Shown: positions 1 through 5,012, counted from the first letter of the stretch. The stretch is DNA of 5,012 nt from Propionibacteriaceae bacterium (GCA_003153855.1 PMBM01000159.1:2791-7802), one strand, 5' to 3'. Made by a program: numbers and translations. The notes: generated by a model not told the origin, from the sequence alone.

Positions 1-306
1 GGAATCCTCGCGCGGGTCACGCACCTGCGCAACCACGTCGTCCGGCAGCCGCAGGACCCGGCACGATCGCTCGCCACCCTCGCCATCGCCAAGGCGCTGC
101 TCCTCGGCGGGTCGTTGCTGGCCGGCGGCTACGTCGTGTTCGGCCTGTTCAGCGTCGGCCACCTTGATGCGCCCCTCCCGAAGCAGCGACTGTTCGTCGG
201 CCTGCTGACCGCGGTCGCGGCGATCGGGCTCGTGGTGTCCGGCTGGGCGCTCGAGCGCGCCTGCCGCACCCCCGACGCCGATCAGGACCAAAAGCACGAC
301 ACGTAG
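1..306 (+). CDS. DUF3180 family membrane protein (C-terminal part, start lies outside the window)
   Basis: Reading frame 1 is open from the first base to a TAG at 304-306, giving about 101 residues of a protein whose start is to the left. Two hydrophobic stretches are visible: one around AIAKALLLGGSLLAGGYVVF and one around LFVGLLTAVAAIGLVVSGWA. They are joined by a short polar loop, and a charged Cys-containing tail (LERACRTPDADQDQ) follows. The pattern of a basic segment, 'DPARSLATLAIAKA', two helices and 'LERxCR' near the end is what I know from the actinobacterial DUF3180 family, small inner-membrane proteins of unknown function encoded next to folK. Family assignment is from remembered pattern, not a search. 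An internal ATG/GTG start is unlikely because the family similarity begins upstream of it. The next gene starts 14 bases after the stop, so the two are probably co-transcribed. Confidence 0.75.
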   Translation, partial: GILARVTHLRNHVVRQPQDPARSLATLAIAKALLLGGSLLAGGYVVFGLFSVGHLDAPLPKQRLFVGLLTAVAAIGLVVSGWALERACRTPDADQDQKHDT

Positions 307-319
307 GCCCGCCTCACGC

Positions 320-1021
320 GTGGCTCCGAGCTCTCGTCATACGCTGACGCGCGTGACTTCCCCGCAACGATCACAACCCGTATCACCGCATCGACGCCTG
401 TCAGAGGTGGCTCTGGCGGTCGGCAGCGCCTTCGCGCTCGCATCCCTTTTCGGCAACATCTGGTTCGGCCGTCTCGGCACCGTCGTACTCGCGCTGGCGG
501 CCTTCGTGGCGCTGCGTGCCGCCTGGCACGAGGTCGTCGACGCCCGTCTCGAAGGCCACGGGCAGCTGCTCGCCGCCGAGAACCGTCACCAGGAGCTCCT
601 GTTCGAGACGCGTCAGTCGGCCACGATCGTGCGCGAGGTGCTGCGCAAGCGCAACAGCGTGCTGTCGGAGACGCTCACCTCGACGCGCACCGACCTGGTC
701 GCCACCCGCACCGAGGTCATCCAGCGCAACAAGCTCATCGCCGAGCAGCTCAGGGTCCTGTCCACGATGAGGGGCGACCTCGCGGCCGCACGCATCGAGC
801 GGGACGAGCTCGTCGGCGATGTGGCCGCGCTCGTCGACCGCGTCTCCAGGCTCGAGGAGAACCTCCAGCCCACGGCGACGGCCGAAGTGCTCAGCCTGCC
901 TCGCCGCCTGCACAGGCCAGGTCGTTCGGAGGACTGGCGCACCGCCGAGCTCCCGTCGGTCGCCGAGATGGTCCACCTCGACGTCAAGAGCCCGGCCACG
1001 CCGGTCTGGAAGCAGGCCTGA
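320..1021 (+). CDS. Membrane-anchored coiled-coil protein of unknown function (possible counterpart of M. tuberculosis Rv3604c)
   Basis: The frame encodes 233 residues from a GTG at 320. A second in-frame GTG at 353 is equally possible, and neither has a convincing Shine-Dalgarno sequence, so coupling to the upstream gene is likely. Residues about 29-46 and 51-68 are hydrophobic and separated by a short FGNIWFGR turn, suggesting a membrane hairpin. Residues about 75-183 are rich in Glu, Arg, Leu and Gln with heptad-like spacing and almost no Pro or Gly, suggesting a long coiled coil. A Pro-rich linker follows, then a C-terminal motif (EDWRTAELPSVAEMVHLDV). In mycobacteria a larger Ala/Arg/Pro-rich membrane protein (Rv3604c) follows the DUF3180 gene, and this is the positional equivalent; I believe that family is called DUF6779, but I cannot confirm it here. 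Function is unknown. The visible architecture would suit a scaffold or envelope-associated protein, which is only an inference. Confidence 0.75.
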   Translation: MAPSSRHTLTRVTSPQRSQPVSPHRRLSEVALAVGSAFALASLFGNIWFGRLGTVVLALAAFVALRAAWHEVVDARLEGHGQLLAAENRHQELLFETRQSATIVREVLRKRNSVLSETLTSTRTDLVATRTEVIQRNKLIAEQLRVLSTMRGDLAAARIERDELVGDVAALVDRVSRLEENLQPTATAEVLSLPRRLHRPGRSEDWRTAELPSVAEMVHLDVKSPATPVWKQA

Positions 1022-1036
1022 CAGTACGATCCACCA

Positions 1037-1080
1037 CAGACCCTGAGCGCCGCGCCCGAATGGGGCCGGCGCTCAGTCTG
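1037..1080. terminator. Bidirectional stem-loop terminator between convergent genes
   Basis: The 75-base gap between the two converging genes holds a strong inverted repeat. CTGAGCGCCG (1043-1052) pairs with CGGCGCTCAG (1067-1076). The stem is extended outward by CAGA/TCTG (1037-1040 with 1077-1080, two bulged C on the left) and inward by CCC/GGG around a GAAT loop. No clear T-run follows on either strand, as is common for actinobacterial terminators. It would serve the coiled-coil gene on the plus strand and the NuoD-like gene on the minus strand. Confidence 0.7.
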
Positions 1081-1096
1081 TCTGTGGGTCCGGCAC

Positions 1097-2233
1097 CTAC
1101 TTCGCGAGGTCGCCCACGACGTAGCCGACGGAGGCGAGGGCCAGGGGCAGATCAGCGACGTGCGTGCCGGGCAGTACGGCTTCGAGCGCGGCCATGTGGG
1201 AGAAGCTCGCGGTGCGCAGCTTGAGCCGCCAGGGCACCTTCTCGCCGCGGGAGACGAGCCACCATCCGGCCCGGCCCAGAGGGGCCTCGTGTGCGACGTA
1301 CGTGTCGCCGACCGGTACGCGCATCACCTTCGGCAGCTTCACCGAGACCGGCCCGTCCTCGACCGTGGTGCCCTGTACGGCGGAGGCCAGCAGCGAGCAC
1401 GTACTCTCCAGCTCGTCGGCCCACGCCAGCAGGCGAGAGGCGGCGTCGCCGGGGTGGTCGGTGACGGGGAGGGCGGACACGTCGAGGTCGGCGTACGCGA
1501 GGTACGGGGCGCTGCGGCGCAGGTCGGTGTCGATGCCGGCGGCTCGCGCGGCGGGACCGGTGACCCCGTACGTGCGGGCGATGCCGGGGTCGATCACGGC
1601 CACACCCCGGGGGAGGTCGGCCTGCACGAGGAGGGCGCGCAGCTCCAGGGCCAGCCTGGCGACCCTCTCGGCGAGCTGCACCTCGGCGTCCAACCACTGC
1701 TGGTCGGCGTCGACCGAGAGGCCACCCAGGCGGCAGACCATCGGGTGGATCCGGTTGCCGCTCAGCTCGGCGAGCTGCTCGCGCAACGCCTCGCGCGCCG
1801 CGTGGACCTCTCGGGCGACGCCGGCGTCCGGGGCCAGCTTCGCCGGGACCACGGACAGGAACCCGAGGTGGCTGTGCAGGCGGGCGTGCTCGGCGAGCAC
1901 CGTACGCAGCCAGGTCGCCCGCGGCGGAGGCGTGAGGCGGAGGGCCACTTCGATGGCGAGTGCCGCGCCGAGCTCACCGGCGAACGGAGCCTGCCAGTCG
2001 TGGCGGTTGGCCAGTGCGAGCACCGCGCGGTAGTCGCGCACCTCGAACAGCTTCTCCGCGGACCGATGGCTGGCGCCGGGGCGGATCTCCGCCTCCTCGA
2101 CGATGTCGCCGTCGACGAGGCAGACGATCTCGACGATGCCCGACCGGCTCGGGTGGTCGGGCCCCAGGTCGAGGAACCGGCGTTGTGCCGAGACGTCACC
2201 GAGCGGCGCGCCCAGCACGTACGTCACCGTCAC
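1097..2233 (-). CDS. NuoD-like protein (49-kDa complex I subunit / NiFe-hydrogenase large-subunit fold), stand-alone and probably quinone-site defective
   Basis: From the GTG at 2233 this is 378 residues, a little shorter than usual NuoD (about 400-440). The family match is clear along the length: LGPDHPSRSG (24-32), HRSAEKL (56-62), HARLHSHL (116-123), SGNRIHPMVCRLGG (158-171), YGVTGPAARAAGIDTDLRR (222-240), HEAPLGRAGWWLVS (315-328) and the VGDLAK C-terminus. In true NuoD the first motif reads HPxTHG and its His contacts quinone; here that position is Ser31. The quinone-ligand Tyr (RLDY) is Trp80 (RHDW), and the Asp partner of the His appears to be Lys132. No CxxC metal pair exists. The start overlaps the lacI stop as GTGA; a GTG at 2227 is an alternative. 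No other nuo gene is in view. From memory, Streptomyces carries a similar extra copy (called nuoD2) in the same broad neighbourhood, so this may be an old paralogue with a new role. A complex I function is doubtful. Confidence 0.85.
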   Translation of the reverse strand: MTVTYVLGAPLGDVSAQRRFLDLGPDHPSRSGIVEIVCLVDGDIVEEAEIRPGASHRSAEKLFEVRDYRAVLALANRHDWQAPFAGELGAALAIEVALRLTPPPRATWLRTVLAEHARLHSHLGFLSVVPAKLAPDAGVAREVHAAREALREQLAELSGNRIHPMVCRLGGLSVDADQQWLDAEVQLAERVARLALELRALLVQADLPRGVAVIDPGIARTYGVTGPAARAAGIDTDLRRSAPYLAYADLDVSALPVTDHPGDAASRLLAWADELESTCSLLASAVQGTTVEDGPVSVKLPKVMRVPVGDTYVAHEAPLGRAGWWLVSRGEKVPWRLKLRTASFSHMAALEAVLPGTHVADLPLALASVGYVVGDLAK

Positions 2234-3228
2234 CGGCGGTAGTCCGACGACGCGCGGATGACCAGCTCTGGCGAGAACCTCACCTGCTTCACCTTGCCGG
2301 TGAGAAGCAGGTCGGCAGCGTTCCAGCCGATGTCGTGCATGGGCTGGCGGACCGACGTGAGCGGGGTCCGGAGCTCCTTGATGATCGGCACGTCGTCGTA
2401 CCCCACGACGGCCATCTGCTGCGGGACCTCGATGTTGCGCTCGCGCAGGGTCCGCATCACGCCCAGCGCGACAATGTCGTTGACGCAGAAGACCGCGGTC
2501 GGCGGATCCTCGCTCGAGTCCAGCAGCTGCAGCATCGCCTCGGCGCCGTCGTCGCCGGTCATGTCGGGCAGAAGCACCTCGATGATCACGTCGGCAGGGT
2601 CCAGACCGGCCTCGTACACCGCGGCCATCGTGCCGGCGGACCGGTCGCGGCACTGCTGGATCTCCATCGGTCCATTGAGCAGGGCGATCCGTCGATGGCC
2701 CTGCTCGATCAGGTGAGCGACCGCCAGGCGTCCGCCTTTGACGTTGTCCACGCTGACGCAGGCGAGGTTGGGGCTGTGGGTGTCGAGAAGGACCACGGGG
2801 ATCTGCAGGTTGGTGAGTATGTCGAATCGCTCGTTCACGTTTCCGAACGGGCTGATCAGAATGCCGCGCACGCCCTGCTCAGCGAACTGACGCAGATAAC
2901 GCGTCTCCCGTTCTACGTCCTCGTCGGAGCTGCACAGCATCAGCAGGTGATTGTCTTCGGCCAGCCGGTCCTCGATGCCGCGGACGATTCCAGTGTAGAA
3001 AGGATTTGCGAGGTCGAGGACGACGACGCCCACCGTCTGCGAGTGTCCGGCGCGCAACTGACGGGCCGTCGCGTTCCGCACAAAACCAAGTTCGGTCATG
3101 GCGTCCTGAACGCGCTGTCGTGTGGGCCCCGAAACAAAATCGGGTCGGTTCAAGACGTTGGACACCGTTCCCACCGACACGCCTGCCACGCGCGCGACGT
3201 CCTTGATGCTCGCTCGATCTCTGCCCAC
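2230..3228 (-). CDS. LacI-family transcriptional regulator
   Basis: The protein is 332 residues from the GTG at 3228, the standard length for this family. Residues 7-26 (SIKDVARVAGVSVGTVSNVL) are the DNA-binding helix-turn-helix, and residues about 51-61 (RNATARQLRAG) are the hinge helix whose Leu inserts into the operator centre. The periplasmic-binding-protein-like effector domain starts near QTVGVVVLDLANPFY (64-78). It has the expected ligand-pocket signatures: Arg196 in CRDRSAGT, VNDIVALG (249-256) and GYDDVPI (276-282). This suggests a sugar or related small-molecule effector, but the ligand cannot be read from the sequence. The start is well supported by AAGGGA six bases upstream and by the HTH beginning at residue 7; the open frame continues upstream but without homology. 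No transporter or sugar enzyme is next to it. The only partner in view is the NuoD-like gene, which overlaps its stop codon. Confidence 0.95.
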   Translation of the reverse strand: MGRDRASIKDVARVAGVSVGTVSNVLNRPDFVSGPTRQRVQDAMTELGFVRNATARQLRAGHSQTVGVVVLDLANPFYTGIVRGIEDRLAEDNHLLMLCSSDEDVERETRYLRQFAEQGVRGILISPFGNVNERFDILTNLQIPVVLLDTHSPNLACVSVDNVKGGRLAVAHLIEQGHRRIALLNGPMEIQQCRDRSAGTMAAVYEAGLDPADVIIEVLLPDMTGDDGAEAMLQLLDSSEDPPTAVFCVNDIVALGVMRTLRERNIEVPQQMAVVGYDDVPIIKELRTPLTSVRQPMHDIGWNAADLLLTGKVKQVRFSPELVIRASSDYRR

Positions 3229-3234
3229 GGTTGA

Positions 3235-3242
3235 TCCCTTCC
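3235..3242 (-). promoter_or_regulatory. Ribosome binding site of the LacI-family gene
   Basis: On the minus strand GGAAGGGA lies six bases before the GTG at 3228. It fixes this GTG as the start rather than any of the upstream in-frame codons. Confidence 0.7.
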
Positions 3243-3258
3243 AACGTGTATCCTGCCT

Positions 3259-3273
3259 GATCCTGACGGGATC
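3259..3273. promoter_or_regulatory. Inverted repeat in the lacI leader, candidate autoregulatory operator
   Basis: GATCC (3259-3263) and GGATC (3269-3273) form a perfect inverted repeat around TGACG, 31-45 bases upstream of the lacI start codon. LacI-family regulators often bind short palindromes close to their own promoters. The odd-length centre differs from the classical even operator with a central CG, so this is only a candidate. Confidence 0.3.
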
Positions 3274-3421
3274 TGTGCATCTTCTGGTCGGCGCGGCCGG
3301 AAGAGACAGGCCACGGCCGGTACAGCGCGGCCAGACGAGACACGCCCGGACCGGTACGGGTGGTCGCGTTAGTGGAGTGCGCTTTAGGTGATGAGTCGAA
3401 CATTCGCCTTTTGATTGGCCA

Positions 3422-3481
3422 TGCATAATGGCAGAGCCGGTGCGAACAGTTGCATTCTGGCTTGACACCTGCATATTGTGG
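3422..3481 (+). repeat. Three TGCAT..TGG direct repeats upstream of lsr2
   Basis: TGCATAATGG (3422-3431), TGCATTCTGG (3451-3460) and TGCATATTGTGG (3470-3481) share TGCAT followed by TGG after two or four bases. A further copy, TGCATCTTCTGG, sits at 3276-3287 near lacI. The last two lsr2-side copies overlap the promoter boxes. They may be binding sites or chance similarity in an AT-rich patch. Confidence 0.35.
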
Positions 3482-3489
3482 GGTAGTCG
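3450..3489 (+). promoter_or_regulatory. Probable lsr2 promoter, two alternative readings
   Basis: One reading is TTGCAT (3450-3455), an 18-base spacer and TATTGT (3474-3479), which satisfies the actinobacterial TANNNT -10 rule. The other uses the perfect -35 box TTGACA (3462-3467) with TAGTCG (3484-3489) after a 16-base spacer, where the -10 is poor. Either would give a 5' leader of roughly 40-50 bases before the ATG at 3535. Confidence 0.5.
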
Positions 3490-3534
3490 GCCGGGGAGAT
3501 CGGCAGACAGGTCCGAACCAGCTTGGGAGAGCAT

Positions 3535-3855
3535 ATGGTTAGCAAGATGACTGTGGTGCTGGAAGACGACGTCGACGGCAGTGTTGCTGCTGAGACCGTC
3601 CGCTTTGCGCTCGACGGTGTGAACTACGAAATCGACCTTTCGAGTGCGAATGCGGAAAAGCTTCGCGCTGCGGTGGCTCCGTGGATCGGGTCCGCTCGCC
3701 GTACCGGTGGCCGCAAGGCTCAGGTCCGCGCGACGGCTCGTGGGGCTTCCAATGCGAACACGATCCGCACCTGGGCGCGTGGCCAGGGTTACGAGGTCAG
3801 CGATCGCGGGCGCGTGTCCGCCGAGATCCGCAAGGCCTACGAAGACGCTCACTGA
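3535..3855 (+). CDS. lsr2: Lsr2, nucleoid-associated xenogeneic silencer
   Basis: Lsr2 is the actinobacterial H-NS analogue that bridges DNA and represses AT-rich, often foreign, genes. The 106-residue product has the normal length. Residues about 1-60 match the N-terminal dimerisation domain (MTVVLEDDVDGS, then FALDGVNYEIDLSSANAEKLR). A basic linker (RRTGGRKAQVRATARG) follows. The C-terminal DNA-binding domain (TIRTWARGQGYEVSDRGRVSAEI) includes the Arg-Gly-Arg motif at 91-93 that inserts in the minor groove. The ATG at 3535 is chosen because GGGAGA lies just upstream (spacing 4) and because Lsr2 proteins begin with a few residues before the TVxLxDD strand. A TTG at 3523 and an ATG at 3547 are less likely. 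It is followed by a terminator and is therefore probably monocistronic. The AT-rich region ahead of it would suit autoregulation, which is inferred. Confidence 0.97.
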   Translation: MVSKMTVVLEDDVDGSVAAETVRFALDGVNYEIDLSSANAEKLRAAVAPWIGSARRTGGRKAQVRATARGASNANTIRTWARGQGYEVSDRGRVSAEIRKAYEDAH

Positions 3856-3882
3856 GCACCACAGCACACAAGCAAGCCGGTG

Positions 3883-3910
3883 CAGGGGCTGGGAGTCATC
3901 CCGGCCCCTG
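3883..3910 (+). terminator. Stem-loop terminator after lsr2
   Basis: CAGGGGCTGGGA (3883-3894) pairs with TCCCGGCCCCTG (3899-3910) as a 12-bp stem with one T-G wobble and a GTCA loop, 28 bases after the lsr2 stop. Only a weak T-bias follows (TGTCGTTCCC). It separates lsr2 transcription from clpC. Confidence 0.8.
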
Positions 3911-3939
3911 TGTCGTTCCCGGATCCGGCCCTACGAGCC

Positions 3940-3957
3940 GATGCGCTGTGAGCGAAC
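3940..3957 (+). promoter_or_regulatory. Putative ClgR binding site upstream of clpC
   Basis: CGCTGTGAGCGAAC (3944-3957) contains the inverted repeat CGCT-GTG-AGCG. It follows the ClgR operator pattern CGCYNANRGCG with one mismatch (T for the central A). ClgR is the known activator of clpC and clpP1P2 in Corynebacterium and Streptomyces. Its position just upstream of the predicted promoter is what an activator site requires. Confidence 0.6.
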
Positions 3958-3958
3958 G

Positions 3959-3995
3959 TGGAACAGTCTGGTGGGACAGCAACGTTACGTAGACT
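3959..3995 (+). promoter_or_regulatory. clpC promoter: SigH/SigR-type signature with an overlapping vegetative -10 box
   Basis: TGGAACA (3959-3965) and CGTTA (3983-3987) match the SigH/SigR (thiol-oxidative and heat stress sigma factor) pattern GGAAY ... GTT, with 19 bases between GGAAC and GTT. Four bases further on, TAGACT (3990-3995) fits the TANNNT -10 box of the housekeeping sigma factor, though no good -35 lies 16-18 bases before it. In Corynebacterium clpC is known to be under both SigH and ClgR, which supports the reading. Confidence 0.6.
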
Positions 3996-4003
3996 GACAC
4001 GTA

Positions 4004-4035
4004 CCGCCGGAGCGTGTGACGTGCACGCCGGGCGG
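4004..4035 (+). promoter_or_regulatory. Stable hairpin in the clpC leader
   Basis: GCGTG (4012-4016) pairs with CACGC (4024-4028) around a 7-base loop. CCGCC (4004-4008) pairs with GGCGG (4031-4035), with a bulged A, one more G-C pair and one G-G mismatch between the two stems. It would lie near the 5' end of the clpC mRNA, about 45 bases before the start codon. A role in mRNA stability or translation control is possible but unproven. Confidence 0.4.
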
Positions 4036-4079
4036 AAGCGTGGGGGGTCTCCGGGCCCCGAGAGGAGAAGAAGGTGTCG

Positions 4080-5012
4080 ATGTTCGAGCGGTTCACTGAT
4101 CGAGCCAGACGAGTCGTCGTGCTGGCGCAGGACGAGGCTCGCATGCTCAATCACAACTACATCGGGACCGAGCACCTGCTGCTGGGCCTGATTCACGAGG
4201 GAGAAGGCGTCGCCGCCAAGGCACTGGAGTCGCTGGGCATCTCGTTGGAGGCTGTGCGCGAGCAGGTCGAGGAGATCATCGGACAGGGCCAGCAGGCTCC
4301 GACCGGTCACATCCCCTTCACTCCGCGCGCCAAGAAGGTGCTGGAGCTCTCGCTGCGCGAGGCGCTGCAGATCAACCACACGTACATCGGCACCGAGCAC
4401 ATCCTGCTCGGACTCATCCGCGAGGGTGAGGGTGTCGCTGCCCAGGTGCTCATCAAGCTGGGCGCCGACCTCAACCGCGTCCGCACGCAGGTGCTGCAGC
4501 TCCTGTCCGGCTTCCAGGCCGGCAAGGAGTCCACCACAGCCGGTGCTCCCGACGTCGGCCCGCAGTCGGCGACAAGCAAGGTGCTGGACCAGTTCGGCCG
4601 GAACCTCACGCAGGCAGCCCGCGAGAACAAGCTCGACCCGGTCATCGGGCGCGAGAAGGAGATCGAGCGGGTCATGACGGTGCTGTCGCGCCGTACGAAG
4701 AACAACCCGGTGCTCATCGGGGAACCAGGTGTCGGCAAGACGGCCATCGTCGAGGGCCTGTCGCAGGCGATCGTGCGCGGTGACGTGCCGGAGACGCTGC
4801 GCGACAAGCAGATCTACACGCTCGACCTCGGCGCGCTCGTCGCCGGTTCCCGCTACCGCGGTGACTTCGAGGAGCGGCTACGCAAGGTGCTGGCCGAGAT
4901 CAAGACCCGCGGCGACGTCATGCTGTTCATCGACGAGATCCACACGCTCGTCGGTGCCGGCGCGGCCGAGGGTGCGATCGACGCCTCCTCGATCCTCAAG
5001 CCGATGCTCGCC
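4080..5012 (+). CDS. clpC: ClpC, AAA+ unfoldase of the ClpCP protease (N-terminal 311 residues, runs off the window)
   Basis: ClpC unfolds substrates with ATP and feeds them to ClpP1P2 in the cytoplasm. The sequence starts [20 protein letters not shown], typical of actinobacterial ClpC. Two Clp-N repeats occupy roughly residues 1-75 and 76-145, each with a YIGTEHxLLGLI motif. After a linker the first AAA+ domain begins near [10 protein letters not shown]. Walker A is GEPGVGKT (214-221). The pore loop is [10 protein letters not shown] with Tyr259, and Walker B is MLFIDE (281-286, Asp285 and Glu286). The second AAA+ domain and stop lie beyond the edge. The ATG at 4080 has AAGG five bases upstream. 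A GTG at 4074 (adding Val-Ser) is better spaced from GAGGAG at 4062-4067 and cannot be excluded. All key residues in the visible part are intact. Own promoter, ClgR-like site and leader hairpin are upstream. Confidence 0.97.
   Translation, partial: MFERFTDRARRVVVLAQDEARMLNHNYIGTEHLLLGLIHEGEGVAAKALESLGISLEAVREQVEEIIGQGQQAPTGHIPFTPRAKKVLELSLREALQINHTYIGTEHILLGLIREGEGVAAQVLIKLGADLNRVRTQVLQLLSGFQAGKESTTAGAPDVGPQSATSKVLDQFGRNLTQAARENKLDPVIGREKEIERVMTVLSRRTKNNPVLIGEPGVGKTAIVEGLSQAIVRGDVPETLRDKQIYTLDLGALVAGSRYRGDFEERLRKVLAEIKTRGDVMLFIDEIHTLVGAGAAEGAIDASSILKPMLA

Larger units (their letters stand above)
3229..3534. other. Divergent control region between lacI and lsr2
   Basis: No gene is seen in these 306 bases. 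The left half (about 3290-3370) is very GC-rich with repeated GGCC and CCGGTAC words. The stretch 3381-3480 is 51% A+T by direct count, clearly richer than the surrounding genes. The AT-rich part carries the likely lsr2 promoter, several TGCAT words and small inverted repeats. I found no convincing -10/-35 pair for the leftward lacI transcript. Confidence 0.6.

Noticed and set aside
401..976. Minus-strand open frame of 191 codons over the coiled-coil gene
   Set aside because: Shadow frame without motifs; the plus strand shows a coherent membrane-hairpin and coiled-coil pattern.
1160..2242. Long plus-strand open frame (360 codons) antisense to the NuoD-like gene
   Set aside because: Its composition (Gly, Arg, Gln, Val and His rich, no domain) is typical of an antisense shadow in GC-rich DNA, while the minus strand has clear family motifs throughout.
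2234..2653. N-terminal extension of the NuoD-like frame into lacI
   Set aside because: The extra residues are Arg- and Gly-rich with no NuoD similarity; similarity begins only after the GTG at 2233.
1960..3234. Plus-strand open frame of 424 codons across the NuoD-like and lacI genes
   Set aside because: It is antisense to two well-supported genes, spans their junction and has no recognisable domain.
3523..3534. TTG start for lsr2 adding four residues
   Set aside because: The TTG overlaps the sequence that acts as the Shine-Dalgarno for the ATG at 3535, and known Lsr2 proteins do not carry this extension.
3229..3867. N-terminal extension of the LacI frame through the intergenic region into lsr2
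   Set aside because: The extension has no homology, overlaps lsr2 antisense, and a good ribosome site precedes the GTG at 3228 with the HTH starting at residue 7.
4044..4059. GGGG...CCCC stem just before the clpC ribosome site
   Set aside because: Only four pairs with an eight-base loop, in a G/C-run context where such pairings arise by chance.
3849..4807. Minus-strand open frames overlapping the clpC control region and gene
   Set aside because: They are antisense to clpC with low-complexity translations and no motif.
1..5012. CRISPR array, tRNA, rRNA, insertion sequence or phage module
   Set aside because: No regularly spaced repeats, cloverleaf, ribosomal RNA core sequence, transposase motif or terminal inverted repeats were seen on either strand.

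Overview
The window is high-GC DNA with GTG starts. Its right half carries lsr2 followed by clpC, a gene order characteristic of Actinomycetota. A DUF3180 membrane protein and a small coiled-coil membrane protein at the left edge are the usual neighbours of the folate/pantothenate block that precedes lsr2-clpC in this phylum. The style would fit Nocardioidaceae or another Propionibacteriales lineage, but that placement is a guess from protein flavour, not a demonstrated assignment.

Left part (1-1021, plus strand): the C-terminal end of a DUF3180 membrane protein, then a 233-aa protein with a two-helix membrane hairpin and a long coiled coil. Both read rightward and end at a bidirectional hairpin (about 1037-1080), where they meet the next genes head-on.

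Middle part (1097-3228, minus strand): a two-gene unit. A LacI-family regulator (332 aa) is transcribed first, and its stop codon overlaps the GTG start of a NuoD-like protein (378 aa). The NuoD-like protein keeps the overall fold signatures of the 49-kDa complex I subunit but appears to lack the quinone-site residues. It stands alone, with no other complex I genes in view.

Right part (3229-5012): a relatively AT-rich divergent control region separates lacI from lsr2. The lsr2 gene (106 aa, complete, with the RGR minor-groove motif) ends at a clear stem-loop terminator. After it comes a well-organised clpC control region: a ClgR-like inverted repeat, then a SigH/SigR-type promoter signature, then a strong hairpin in the predicted leader. 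clpC starts near 4080 and runs off the right edge.

How the parts relate: lsr2 (xenogeneic silencer and nucleoid protein) and clpC (AAA+ unfoldase of the Clp protease) are housekeeping and stress genes that each appear to have their own promoter. The lacI/nuoD-like pair looks inserted or retained between conserved core blocks and has no evident metabolic partner here. I found no CRISPR array, tRNA, rRNA, insertion sequence or phage gene. The points most worth a second look are the NuoD-like protein with its altered active site, its translational coupling to a LacI regulator, and the compact clpC promoter.
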